A stretch of DNA of 42,396 nucleotides from Desulfobacteraceae bacterium (lineage in GTDB: Bacteria > Desulfobacterota > Desulfobacteria > Desulfobacterales > Desulfobacteraceae): assembly GCA_024226935.1 (NCBI GenBank), contig JAAELK010000148.1, forward strand, positions 1 through 42,396. Direction: 5' to 3'. Shown in pieces: positions 1-8,035 of the stretch. Position 1 is the stretch's first letter. The number at the start of each line of letters is the position of its first letter. The notes beneath the pieces are model-generated. The model searched no databases and was not told the origin of the DNA. It worked only from the letters and a program-made list of their open reading frames with translations. The position numbers and the translations under genes were made by a program.

Positions 1-141
1 CTAGCACTATTATTAGTCTGTAATGATAAAACTTTAGCATCTATATAAAAATCATTAGCATATCCCCAGGTAGTCATTCTTGCGAATGCATCTGCTGGTG
101 TTGCGTCGTAAGTCCATTCTAAAACTAAATTATTATTGGTC
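1..141. repeat. Left copy of terminal direct repeat (contig overlap)
   Basis: Bases 3-141 are identical to 42258-42396, and extending to base 1 adds one mismatch (T at 2 against C at 42257). The repeat lies inside one open reading frame that continues in phase across the join, so it is best read as the overlap of a circular assembly and not as a biological terminal repeat. The closed molecule is about 42,255 bp. The mismatch would change Gly to Ser in the fibre protein. Confidence 0.9.
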
Positions 142-1994
142 GCTTGTCCAAAATACATCTTAGATTTTCCAGATGTATTCCCTACTACAAGGTTTGTAAT
201 ACCACTTTGACTAATGCCTAAGTTGCTACCAACTGTAACATTTGCTGCTGTTAAGTCACCAGTTGTAGTAATATTATCACCAGTTGTGGCAGGGATTAGA
301 GTTGTACCCGATCTATCCCATAAATCCTCTGCTGAGACTGCTGTGTCAACATAGGCTGTTGTTGCAATCTTTGTGGAATTATCATCTGCTGATTGAGTTG
401 TTCCTGTTACTCCATCTACTAAATTACCATTTAAATTAGTTACACTTACTGTATTTGTAGGAGTATCTATAGAAAGATATTTTACACCAAAGTTTCCAGA
501 ACCGATTACAAAATCATCATTCGTGGTACTGTTATCTATACCTGTATCAATACGTTGCCCACCAGTTAAATAATAATGAAGTACAGCATCACCCGCCCCT
601 GCTTGTTCAAGAGTAATACCTACTGTAGTAGCTGGTGTCGGATAATTGCAACGAACATGTAAATCAGATAGTGGGTCATCATCACCTATTCCAAGATTAC
701 CGCCAGTGATCCAACTATCCTCATCTGCTGAGAAATGCACATATTGAGTTGTCCCTGTATATAAGGACAGTGTTCCGGCATCATTACCGTCTCCGTCCCA
801 TAACTTACAAATAGGGTTTGCCCCTTCATATATAAATACTGAGTCGCCGGCAGTTTTTGGGCTTAATGTTGTACCAGTTCTTTCCCATAATGCTGTTTCA
901 CCGAGAATATCCCACAACGCTATATTTGACGCAAAAGTACCTGTTTGAGTGCCAGCGGTATTACACGAGTATATTTTTTGATTATAAATAATCCAGTCAC
1001 CAACTTGCCACGCATACCCTTTAGATACACCAACGTCAAAGGCTGTTAACTGAAGCATATCATCTTCTTGGATTAATGATAATGTGGCTAATAAATAAGG
1101 GTCTGTCCCGGCTGCGTTTGTCTTAATAGATATATTGCTTGTGCTTGAAACTTTGTTGTAATAACTTGTCCCTGCGTCAACTTGCATCCAACCATTAAGC
1201 GTTAAGGCAATGTCTGAATTTGTTGGAAACTGTGATCCTGGGTATTTTTGGTCAAAAATTAACGGCCCTGTTTCATCCGTTCCCTGCCATACTTGAAGCC
1301 GAACGGTGTCTACTGCTGCTGTAGCCCCTGATTTAAAATGTATTATTCTAAAAGCAGAGTCTGTTAGAGCTGTAAACGGCCATGTAAAAGATGTTCCTGT
1401 GAATTCTCCTGAATAGTCTACTTGTACAGGAAAATTTTCAATGTATTGGGTTGCCCTGATTATTCTGGCTAAAAGCGTGGTCGTTTCACCGTCAAAGACA
1501 TTATGAGCGTGCAAGTGCCAGTGGTCTGCGAATGTGTCTTCTGTGGCTACATGGTGACCAAATGCACCTAAACCTACCCGCGGGCCTAATAAAAGTGTAC
1601 CTGTTCCTACCTCTAAAACGTCTGGTTGCCATACACCTGTTTGAAGTTGTTCAAGGACAGTGTTGCCTGTTGTATCATTATCACCAAATCGTATAGACCC
1701 TTCAGTTGTTGCGTTACCTTTTCTATATAAATATCCTGTATCATTTTCTACGTCAGTGTGAGGACTTCCTGTTTCTACTTTTGAAGCTGTTGTTAAGGTA
1801 TCTGTTGCTGTTGATATAGCTGTTAACTTATAAAATATACCTGTTGATTTGTCAAAGATAACAGTATTAACCGCCTTCACTCTTCCAAAGGCGGTAGTGT
1901 CATCTGGAACTGTAAAAATACCTACAGTATGTTGGCCGGCAACCGAAAATGTTAAAGAAAGAAATGTAAATAATACTAATAGTAATCTTCTCAT
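1..1994 (-). CDS. Tail fibre / receptor-binding protein, N-terminal part (split by contig ends)
   Basis: The frame is open from ATG at 1994 to the window edge with no stop. Across the terminal repeat it continues in phase into 42255..39111, giving about 1,712 residues. The start follows GGGG 8 nt upstream, and the preceding gene stops 3 nt before it. Residues 1-20 (MRRLLLVLFTFLSLTFSVAG) look like a Sec signal peptide, which is unusual for a fibre. The rest is a Thr/Gly/Asp-rich beta-repeat protein with fibre signatures: two copies of the type LW(E/D)R(T/S)GTTL.P...GD, the phrase GIGDDDPLSDLHV, and TTQSADDNSTKIATTAYVD, which recurs in the C-terminal half. There is a His-rich stretch near residue 150. 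Beta-structured adhesin-like tail protein is the safe call; the receptor is unknown. Confidence 0.8.
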   Translation of the reverse strand, partial: MRRLLLVLFTFLSLTFSVAGQHTVGIFTVPDDTTAFGRVKAVNTVIFDKSTGIFYKLTAISTATDTLTTASKVETGSPHTDVENDTGYLYRKGNATTEGSIRFGDNDTTGNTVLEQLQTGVWQPDVLEVGTGTLLLGPRVGLGAFGHHVATEDTFADHWHLHAHNVFDGETTTLLARIIRATQYIENFPVQVDYSGEFTGTSFTWPFTALTDSAFRIIHFKSGATAAVDTVRLQVWQGTDETGPLIFDQKYPGSQFPTNSDIALTLNGWMQVDAGTSYYNKVSSTSNISIKTNAAGTDPYLLATLSLIQEDDMLQLTAFDVGVSKGYAWQVGDWIIYNQKIYSCNTAGTQTGTFASNIALWDILGETALWERTGTTLSPKTAGDSVFIYEGANPICKLWDGDGNDAGTLSLYTGTTQYVHFSADEDSWITGGNLGIGDDDPLSDLHVRCNYPTPATTVGITLEQAGAGDAVLHYYLTGGQRIDTGIDNSTTNDDFVIGSGNFGVKYLSIDTPTNTVSVTNLNGNLVDGVTGTTQSADDNSTKIATTAYVDTAVSAEDLWDRSGTTLIPATTGDNITTTGDLTAANVTVGSNLGISQSGITNLVVGNTSGKSKMYFGQATNNNLVLEWTYDATPADAFARMTTWGYANDFYIDAKVLSLQTNNSA

Positions 1995-1997
1995 AAT

Positions 1998-2225
1998 TTA
2001 CCCCGTTGTCAAATAAACTTCATAACCTTCAGGCAATCCGGCATCAAAAGTTATAGTCCCTGTGCCGCCGCCAGAATAACCGGAAGTTCTTAATACATTT
2101 TCGACAAAAACTTCATTTATATCAAACCCAGCACTAAAGACAGTTTGCCCTTCCGTTGCTGTTTGAGTGCTTTTCCCAAAAACCGGTGCTGACTCTTCAT
2201 CAAGCAATGACCCTATTAAGCCCAT
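1998..2225 (-). CDS. Small tail/virion-associated protein
   Basis: This encodes 75 residues. The pattern GQTVFSAGFDINEVFVENVL followed by a Gly-rich turn and TITFDAGLPEGYEVYL matches the short beta-sandwich module often found in phage tail-fibre-associated proteins (A.GQTVF...f..nEVFVNGvl....Y). It sits between a small structural gene and the long fibre gene, whose ATG begins 3 nt after this stop, so the two are likely translationally coupled. No enzymatic motif is visible. A structural role in the tail is inferred from position and fold pattern. Confidence 0.55.
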   Translation of the reverse strand: MGLIGSLLDEESAPVFGKSTQTATEGQTVFSAGFDINEVFVENVLRTSGYSGGGTGTITFDAGLPEGYEVYLTTG

Positions 2226-2228
2226 TTA

Positions 2229-2546
2229 TCACCTCTCAAATATAAGTGTGAAAACTCTGTCAGCAGCCTCGGTACTTCCTGAGACTATTTTGATATAATC
2301 AAAACTTTTAAAATCCGAAGGTACTATGCCATAAGACCCATCAGCTGCTACAGTCATTGAAACAGGGTTTCCTGAAGCTGGTTTTTTATACGGCAGAAAC
2401 ACTTGATCTTCACAAGCTGTTTGAAATGTTATTGATGTTCCTGTTAATGCAGCTGGCGTTCTAATCCCAACCAAATCACCTTCAGTGGGAGCAGCGCTGC
2501 TGACCGTTTGTCCACTTGCAATAGTGACTGTTTTAGTAGTTCTCAT
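2229..2546 (-). CDS. Small beta-sandwich virion protein
   Basis: The ATG at 2546 is preferred (105 residues, starting MRTTKTVTIASGQ) because GGGAG lies 5 nt upstream; a longer start at 2558 lacks a site. The sequence resembles a common small structural protein of podoviruses (VTI.SGqtvS......G..LVGI..PaaltgtslTFQ...dg......y....g..v.....a...y.l.p..f....yikI.SG). It lies downstream of the capsid and cement genes and before the tail genes. A head or neck accessory role is inferred; there is no catalytic motif. Confidence 0.55.
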   Translation of the reverse strand: MRTTKTVTIASGQTVSSAAPTEGDLVGIRTPAALTGTSITFQTACEDQVFLPYKKPASGNPVSMTVAADGSYGIVPSDFKSFDYIKIVSGSTEAADRVFTLIFER

Positions 2547-2559
2547 AGTAACTCCCAAT

Positions 2560-2575
2560 CCCCTCCGAAGAGGGG
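2560..2575 (-). promoter_or_regulatory. Intercistronic RNA hairpin with UUCG tetraloop
   Basis: On the minus strand CCCCTC-TTCG-GAGGGG forms a perfect 6-bp GC-rich stem closed by a UUCG tetraloop. It lies between the stop of the 2586..2870 gene and the Shine-Dalgarno site of the 2229..2546 gene. No T-run follows, so it is not a typical intrinsic terminator. mRNA stabilisation, processing or a change in expression ratio between head and tail genes is possible. Confidence 0.6.
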
Positions 2576-2585
2576 AGGTACAGAT

Positions 2586-2870
2586 TTATTTTGCAGCGTT
2601 AATGTTTAACTCTTCAAGCTGTTTTTTAGCCTTTGCAAGTCCCATGTTGTGTGCTGGTGTTAACCCATGTGACCTCAGAGCTTGAATGGTTGCCAATCTT
2701 TCTTCTTCTTCTTTATTTATTGCGGGTGCAGCTTCCACACTCGACCAGCATTTAATCCGGGATTTTTCAGGCTTATCCTTAAAATACCTGAAATTACCCG
2801 GAACATATCGCCGGTTATCCATAAAGCATTTATGAATGCACACATATTTTGTGCCTTTTTCTTCAGCCAT
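2586..2870 (-). CDS. Conserved phage virion-region protein, unknown function
   Basis: This encodes 94 residues, with ATG at 2870 preceded by GAGGG. The N-terminus (YVCIHKCFMDNRRYVPGNFRY) matches the short beta-rich start common to small proteins next to phage capsid genes (k.t.kCF..nr.Y.pG....f). The C-terminal half (residues 50-94) is Glu/Lys/Ala-rich and probably helical. It lies directly downstream of the cement protein, so a head-associated role is plausible but unproven. Confidence 0.5.
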   Translation of the reverse strand: MAEEKGTKYVCIHKCFMDNRRYVPGNFRYFKDKPEKSRIKCWSSVEAAPAINKEEEERLATIQALRSHGLTPAHNMGLAKAKKQLEELNINAAK

Positions 2871-2879
2871 AATATCCCT

Positions 2880-3284
2880 CTATGGTGTTTGAGTTCCAAA
2901 TGTTAAGCCAGATGTAATAGCCCCGGCGGTCATAGTTGTGGTTCCAATTGTGTAAACAAGCTTTACATATCTTCTCACGTCAACAGGAAGCTTAAACCTC
3001 ATGAGTTCATAACCAACCACTAGTGACGCTACTGCTGTGGCTGCAACAGTCGGAGCATTCGCAACCGCTGCAAAAGAAGAATCATCAGCCGAATCGTGTA
3101 TAGCTACAGCCAGCGTAGCTGAACCAGCTGAAGTGAACGCAGTTGTTACAAGGGCATGAACCCACATTGTGCCACGCTCACCATAATCAACACTTGCTCC
3201 CAAATCAATAACTGTATCTGAATCATGTGCAGCGGCGGTTGTTTCTGCCTGTGCATTTGAAAACATTAATTTTTTATCCCACAT
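2880..3284 (-). CDS. Bbp16-like capsid cement protein
   Basis: This encodes 134 residues, with ATG at 3284 and GGAGGG 6-8 nt upstream. The pattern MFSNAQA.T..A...DTVIDLG, then TAFTSAGSATLAVAIHDSADDSSF, GYELMRFKLPVDVRRYVKLVYTIG and a Thr/Gly-rich end, matches the Bbp16 family of Bordetella phage BPP-1. Bbp16 binds the outside of the capsid and clamps major capsid subunits. The gene follows the major capsid gene by 12 nt, as expected for this pair. Family assignment is from remembered sequence pattern. Confidence 0.75.
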   Translation of the reverse strand: MWDKKLMFSNAQAETTAAAHDSDTVIDLGASVDYGERGTMWVHALVTTAFTSAGSATLAVAIHDSADDSSFAAVANAPTVAATAVASLVVGYELMRFKLPVDVRRYVKLVYTIGTTTMTAGAITSGLTFGTQTP

Positions 3285-3296
3285 ATTTTCCCTCCT

Positions 3297-4259
3297 TTAG
3301 GAAATTGCTGCCTCTGTGTTTAAGATTTCGTCAACTGTTCTAACAGGGTGACCGTCAAAAAACATTACTGGTGTGCCGGATAATGCTTGATCTGGGGCCC
3401 AAATTAAGTTAGTTTTGTCTTTTAGAACAACTCTCATTTGAGATTTGATTGTCTGGTTAACATAAATAGTTTTTGGGCCTTTTGGCATAAGATCTAAAAG
3501 CCTGATTAAAGGATCTTCATTAAAAATATTAGTATCACCAGCAGACTCAATGTTTGCAACCCTGCCTATCGCTCTGTCGTCTTTAACACAAAGCCCACCA
3601 CGCATTGTAAAAATATCCACAAACGCTTCATACTCTTTACTGTCTGCGTCAAGAACTGTCTGTTGCCCTTTGTCCTCATGCTGAATACCTAAATTTCCAA
3701 CACCTGACTTTGGATAACACATAAATGCTTTGTTAGAATCCCACATAACAACATAAATAGATGAACAATCAGAACCAGTGCCACCATTACCAAGCACATA
3801 TGTTCCAAGTGAACCCATTCTGGGAGCAAGTCCTGTAAACTCTAGTGGAGTTGCTGAAGCATTCCCGTATATCATTGTTTCAGCGAAATTCTGCCCAAGG
3901 CCTTCTATAAAAGGTTTTGCTTCATCCCATCTGGCCTGTTCTCTGTTTGGGGCAGCGTTGATTAATTCAACGTCATTTGCTGACCTTGTTTGTAACAGTC
4001 CAATTTTTTCATTTACGGTGATGGTTGTTGAGGTTTCTCTGTCAACACCTTGATTAACACCTCTCCACGTACCAGTAGGCATGGTCGCTCTACGTGTGAT
4101 TGTGTTCGAGTAAGTATCGTTGGACGGCATAAACACAGGATCAACCAATATTTCGTTATTTTCCTCAAGTACTTCCGCGATAGTCGACAGGTTGCCTTTA
4201 GGGTCAATCCTGTTTGATAGCTCGTTAAGTGTCATCCCTGATGCGCTAACTGTTGCCAT
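3297..4259 (-). CDS. Major capsid protein (BPP-1/epsilon15 type)
   Basis: This encodes 320 residues. The start is ATG at 4259 with GGAG 7 nt upstream. It forms the icosahedral shell. The N-terminal MTLNELSNRIDPKG....IAEVLEENNEILVDPVF, the middle RREQARWDEAKPFIEGLGQNF-like stretch (residues about 105-130) with MIYGN, and the C-terminal region ending TVDEILNTE follow the HK97-fold capsid proteins of BPP-1/epsilon15-like podoviruses, which are about 330 residues long. It lies between the scaffold gene (12 nt upstream) and the cement protein gene. No protease gene or N-terminal delta domain is seen, as is usual for this group. Confidence 0.85.
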   Translation of the reverse strand: MATVSASGMTLNELSNRIDPKGNLSTIAEVLEENNEILVDPVFMPSNDTYSNTITRRATMPTGTWRGVNQGVDRETSTTITVNEKIGLLQTRSANDVELINAAPNREQARWDEAKPFIEGLGQNFAETMIYGNASATPLEFTGLAPRMGSLGTYVLGNGGTGSDCSSIYVVMWDSNKAFMCYPKSGVGNLGIQHEDKGQQTVLDADSKEYEAFVDIFTMRGGLCVKDDRAIGRVANIESAGDTNIFNEDPLIRLLDLMPKGPKTIYVNQTIKSQMRVVLKDKTNLIWAPDQALSGTPVMFFDGHPVRTVDEILNTEAAIS

Positions 4260-4270
4260 TTTTTATCTCC

Positions 4271-4897
4271 TTAAAATTTCTTAAAGTTTAAAGCCCTTTT
4301 CCCGTGAACCATAGTCGGGCCAGCCTTAGAAGACGGGCCAGAAATCCACGAATCTTCCCTAACCAAACCATGTAACGTATGGAAAAGCTTAATAACAGCC
4401 GGATTGTTTGCCAATGCTTTCCCGTCCGGGCCTTTCTTTAGTATCATTTCTTTAATTTCTTTCGGTAATTTCTCAACTACAGCAGAGGCATTCTCTACAT
4501 TTTTTTCGAAATCTGCGCCCCATTCTTTTTGTAGCTGTGCCTTTACCTCGAGCTTTTCTTTTTCAACATTTTGAAGGGCTTCTTCGCTGCCTTTTTTGCC
4601 AGCTTTCAACACGCCCTCGATCATTCCTTCATATTGAGATTGTGTTGCACCGATTGCGTGAGCTATTTCTCTTATCATTGCAACATCTTCTTTGCCTTCA
4701 TAAGAGTACCCCTCAATACTCATAGGAGTTCTTAATCTGTCTGCCATGTCTCTGTAATTTTTAGCGACATCATCTGCCGCCATGCCTACAAAATGACTTC
4801 TGTTTTCATCAGACAAATTAGATGTCCAATGAGCCGCCTGTTGCGGTTCTGATACATTAGTGTTATTTTGAGTATCAGTATTGTTTTCGTCTGCCAT
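4271..4897 (-). CDS. Capsid scaffolding protein
   Basis: This encodes 208 residues, acidic and Lys/Glu-rich, predicted to be mostly helical, with an Asn/Gln/Thr-rich flexible N-terminus (residues 1-22) and a helical stretch at about 95-150. The phrase W.SNLSDENRSHFVGMAADDVAKNYRDM resembles the start of T7 gp9-like scaffolds. It sits immediately upstream of the major capsid gene in a portal-x-scaffold-capsid order. It directs procapsid assembly and is then removed. Its start overlaps the last base of the upstream stop. Confidence 0.75.
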   Translation of the reverse strand: MADENNTDTQNNTNVSEPQQAAHWTSNLSDENRSHFVGMAADDVAKNYRDMADRLRTPMSIEGYSYEGKEDVAMIREIAHAIGATQSQYEGMIEGVLKAGKKGSEEALQNVEKEKLEVKAQLQKEWGADFEKNVENASAVVEKLPKEIKEMILKKGPDGKALANNPAVIKLFHTLHGLVREDSWISGPSSKAGPTMVHGKRALNFKKF

Positions 4898-5307
4898 TAC
4901 TCTAAATTCCTTTCAATTAAGGTTTTTATATCTTCATATTTTAAATTGTACTCTTTTGAAGCTTTTTTAATAGATTCGTCCATTTTAGTTTCGTATAACT
5001 CGTCAAGTCCCTCTTCAAAAGATTCTTGCCTTTCATTAAATGTACCATGCTGTATCATTTCCTGAATATACAAACCAATGTCATTTTTGCCACAATTATA
5101 AAAAGTTCTTGAATTTCCGGTAAAGAGTGAATTTCTTACCATGCAAAATTCAAGTAATTTGTTTAAAACTAAAGTTCCTTCTTCACTGCCTAAAAAAACC
5201 TTTTTGAAAGCTAACGATAAATTCCTCGATTCTCTTTCAATTTCCCGGTGATGTTTTTTTAACTCCGGTGAAATCTGGTTTACCAAATCTGTAAAATCTT
5301 TATCCAC
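4897..5307 (-). CDS. Unknown protein between portal and scaffold
   Basis: This encodes 136 residues. It starts with GTG at 5307, placed 7 nt after GGGGG within the end of the portal gene (8-bp overlap). The sequence is charged and mainly helical (LKKHHREIERESRNLSLAFK near residues 17-36) with no motif I recognise. The overlap with the portal gene and the one-base junction with the scaffold indicate co-translation in the head operon. A head-assembly accessory role is only an inference from context. Confidence 0.6.
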   Translation of the reverse strand: MDKDFTDLVNQISPELKKHHREIERESRNLSLAFKKVFLGSEEGTLVLNKLLEFCMVRNSLFTGNSRTFYNCGKNDIGLYIQEMIQHGTFNERQESFEEGLDELYETKMDESIKKASKEYNLKYEDIKTLIERNLE

Positions 5308-6940
5308 TCACTGCCCCCTCAATTGACTCAAGGTTTTCAGTATCCATATTGCTTATTTGCTCTGCTTGATTTAACCCCTGTTGTTCTTGTGCTTGCTGCT
5401 GCAATGCTGCTTGCTGCTCTGCTCTTTTCTTTCTTATTTCTTCAACAACATCATCTGAATGAACTGCTCCGGGAGGTACTGACTTCATATCTGCATACAA
5501 GTCGATTGTTTCATCAGTATTAACTTTGTCTGCTGCGTTTGGATTAAACTGAGCCACCTGTGCAACAAATCCAAGATATTCAAAAAGCCCTTGTGCTCCA
5601 ATTGCCCTTTGTGCTTGTGCCAATGTGGAAACAAATTCAAATTCTGCCCCAACTCCCTCAAGGTCTTCAGGTGGTGGTGGTATAATCCCGTTTCTTGAAA
5701 GCATGTGAAAACACCTCTCTAAAACAGGTTGTAATAATTGCTTCATCTGACGCTCAATCATTGGCCCTACCAGCAACCTCTTTTCTTCTTTTAGTAAACT
5801 TACTTCAAATGCTGTTTTTTCGTCTGGGTGATCCAGTGTTTGAAAAAGATGATTAAAAAAACCAGTATGTAATTGCTGGTGAATTAATCCGATTCTTTGC
5901 CTCATTTCACTCAAATCAGGTTTTATTAAAGCAACTGGCTTTATATTATCGTCTGCAATTAGATTGTTTGAAGTTATTACAACTCCAGGTATATTTATGT
6001 TTTTCAATTCACCTTTTATTCCAGATGGAGCTAATAAAGGTGGGTCTATCATTTTTTGATTAGCCTTCATCATCATTTTAGAATCTTGCTGAAGTTCTTT
6101 AATGTGACCCAAATACTCTTCTCCAAGTCCGTAGCCATACACGTTCGCTGCATTCTCATAAAGAGTAGGAGCTGCTATCGGGTTTTCTCTAAATCCTGAA
6201 ACGCTTAAAATTATTTCTGCTTCATACATCATGTAGGCAGATGTAAAAAGCATACTTTTGTTATCTATTTTATTAGGGTCATATTCTGCGTTTGGTTCAA
6301 TTATTCTTAGAACAGAAAAGTATTGATTGTCTGTTGCACCCTCAACATCATTTGGAATACTATTCGGGAATTTTTCTTTAATCTGCCGGGCAGTCATTTC
6401 TATTTTTGAATAATGAGTGTCAACAATTCCCTTTTCATTTTTTGACATTCTGTATGTGCCATAGGTCTGAACTTTAAAAACAGGTAATCCGGTGTCGGGG
6501 TCTTCATCTACAATCAAGCAACCAGTTCCAAACCCGCCTTCTTCTTCATAAACAATATGGGTACTTGCATAAAAGTTTGTTGTTTGAAAAACTGCGTACA
6601 TTGCTTCTTCTACCGCTGGTGACCATTGCTTGCCTGAAGCGCTCTCTCTTGCTGCCGGATTAGTTATTCTAAACTTAAACCATGGACGAGCCGGACTTGA
6701 TAAACCAGCCTGAATGCCAGCTGAATAGTTTTTTAGTGCCTGACTTGCTGCCGGGTCAATGATATTTAAGCCTTTCCTATCTCCATAATTAGGAGTGTCC
6801 CCTTCGAAAACACCTCTCCATGGGATAAGGTAATCTCTGATATCCTCACCCTTAACCGCCCATTCGCCAAATATATCATCCAGCTCTTTATAGGTTTCTA
6901 AATATCTTTTAGCCCTGTCTTCATTTTGTTCAAACGGCAT
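5300..6940 (-). CDS. Portal (head-to-tail connecting) protein
   Basis: This encodes 546 residues, with ATG at 6940 and AGGA upstream. The N-terminus (RAKRYLETYKELDDIFGEWAVKGEDIRDYLIPWRG) and the following NIIDPAASQALKNYSAGIQAGLSSPARPWFKF are typical of the Bacteriophage head-to-tail connecting family (T7 gp8, epsilon15 and BPP-1 portals). The C-terminal about 50 residues are Gln/Glu-rich (AEQQAALQQQAQEQQGLNQ) and likely form the barrel or a flexible tail. The dodecameric ring is the DNA entry channel and the docking site for terminase and tail. Length fits the family. Confidence 0.9.
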   Translation of the reverse strand: MPFEQNEDRAKRYLETYKELDDIFGEWAVKGEDIRDYLIPWRGVFEGDTPNYGDRKGLNIIDPAASQALKNYSAGIQAGLSSPARPWFKFRITNPAARESASGKQWSPAVEEAMYAVFQTTNFYASTHIVYEEEGGFGTGCLIVDEDPDTGLPVFKVQTYGTYRMSKNEKGIVDTHYSKIEMTARQIKEKFPNSIPNDVEGATDNQYFSVLRIIEPNAEYDPNKIDNKSMLFTSAYMMYEAEIILSVSGFRENPIAAPTLYENAANVYGYGLGEEYLGHIKELQQDSKMMMKANQKMIDPPLLAPSGIKGELKNINIPGVVITSNNLIADDNIKPVALIKPDLSEMRQRIGLIHQQLHTGFFNHLFQTLDHPDEKTAFEVSLLKEEKRLLVGPMIERQMKQLLQPVLERCFHMLSRNGIIPPPPEDLEGVGAEFEFVSTLAQAQRAIGAQGLFEYLGFVAQVAQFNPNAADKVNTDETIDLYADMKSVPPGAVHSDDVVEEIRKKRAEQQAALQQQAQEQQGLNQAEQISNMDTENLESIEGAVSG

Positions 6941-6944
6941 AAGT

Positions 6945-7712
6945 TTATCCTAACAATGTTCTTCCTGTTGCGGTTTCGCCTTCTTCATATAATAAACCAG
7001 CTTGCCTCGCTTTTAACCCCTGCATTCTTGCTCTTAGTTCTCTCAATCTGTCTATGTTATAGCCCATTTCCTCTGCGATATCTGCAAGGTCTTGATCTGT
7101 TGAATCTTCATTGACTTGCCCTATAGCGTCAGTGACATCGTCGAATCCTGTGACATCCATTGCCACATCTGTAGCCCCTTCTATATCTCCTGTTATCAGC
7201 GGGCCACTTACATCGGTTGCAATGTCGGTAAATGTTTCTATTTCGTCTGTTGTTGGCAGTATGTCAGTTATTCCCTCAATAAGCCCGAATGGGTCAATTG
7301 TCTTGTCCTCTGCATCTTCTATGCCCGAAATGTTACTTAAAATGTTTTGTCCTGACTCCAATACTCCCCCTGGATCAATGTTCCCTTCTTCTGTCACCAA
7401 TAATCCAAGAGGATCTTCTATTGCCCCTTGCACTGCATCAATTGAAGGGCTTAACGGGCTACCGACTAAAGCATCAAAAGCTCCAGCTCCAAGACCTTCG
7501 ACACCTTCTGCCACGCCTGATAGTGGATCGGCTACAGCCTCATAGGTATCAGCAATATCGCTGTATGCATCCTCGCCAATTACGGCTGTTCCAAGATCTT
7601 CGGTCAACCCTGAAACATCTGCGCCTAATATATCACCAACGAGTGAATCGTCTAATGAATCTTCCTCGCCTGTAGATAGTTGAATAACCGACTCTATAAC
7701 ATCTTTTGGCAT
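6945..7712 (-). CDS. Acidic low-complexity virion-region protein
   Basis: This encodes 255 residues and is strongly acidic, dominated by Asp, Gly, Thr, Ile and Leu, with loosely repeated phrases of the type DPLG/DPFGL.EG and DV(T/S)G. The last about 35 residues change to a basic/helical element (DRLRELRARMQGLKARQ) ending in ETATGRTLLG. Such a C-terminus is seen in small structural proteins near podovirus portals. It overlaps the GNAT-like gene by 19 bp and is followed 4 nt later by the portal start. Its function is unknown; a virion component is plausible. Confidence 0.6.
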   Translation of the reverse strand: MPKDVIESVIQLSTGEEDSLDDSLVGDILGADVSGLTEDLGTAVIGEDAYSDIADTYEAVADPLSGVAEGVEGLGAGAFDALVGSPLSPSIDAVQGAIEDPLGLLVTEEGNIDPGGVLESGQNILSNISGIEDAEDKTIDPFGLIEGITDILPTTDEIETFTDIATDVSGPLITGDIEGATDVAMDVTGFDDVTDAIGQVNEDSTDQDLADIAEEMGYNIDRLRELRARMQGLKARQAGLLYEEGETATGRTLLG

Positions 7713-8035
7713 GACTGAACACCTCCAATATTTTTATAGTTTGACATTCCAAACAATTTAGTATATCTTAACCACTTATTGTCCTTATCTTCAATTGAGG
7801 CTTTTATTACTTCTACACCCCTCTTTTTAACCCATTTACAAATCATACCCCAATCCTTCACCGCTTCTTTCAACACTCTCGGTGTCCAGCTAACCATTTT
7901 ATTATGTACGATTGCAACCTTTTTTTTAATATCCAGGTGTACATACCCATATACTTTGTCATCATACTCTAAATAAATTACTATAAAATAATCAAAATCT
8001 CGGGTATCATTGAAAAACTTCACTTGTTTTATCAT
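7694..8035 (-). CDS. GNAT-like protein (T7 gp13-type)
   Basis: This encodes 113 residues. The pattern is a short acetyltransferase-like fold: beta strands FIVIYLEYDDKVYGYVHLD and KVAIVHNKMVSW, a helix (VLKEAVKDWGMICKWVKKRG), then VEVIKASI......WLRYTKLFGM, which resembles the end of GNAT domains (a..n..a...y.k.GF). T7-like phages carry similar proteins near the terminase or internal-core genes. The acetyl-CoA-binding Q/RxxGxG/A loop is not evident, so catalysis is doubtful. Its ATGA start overlaps the terminase stop. Confidence 0.5.
   Translation of the reverse strand: MIKQVKFFNDTRDFDYFIVIYLEYDDKVYGYVHLDIKKKVAIVHNKMVSWTPRVLKEAVKDWGMICKWVKKRGVEVIKASIEDKDNKWLRYTKLFGMSNYKNIGGVQSCQKML

Noticed and set aside
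7111-7545. Plus-strand 144-codon frame opposite the acidic virion protein
   Set aside because: It is the antisense of a low-complexity coding region, lacks a ribosome-binding site, and runs against the late operon.
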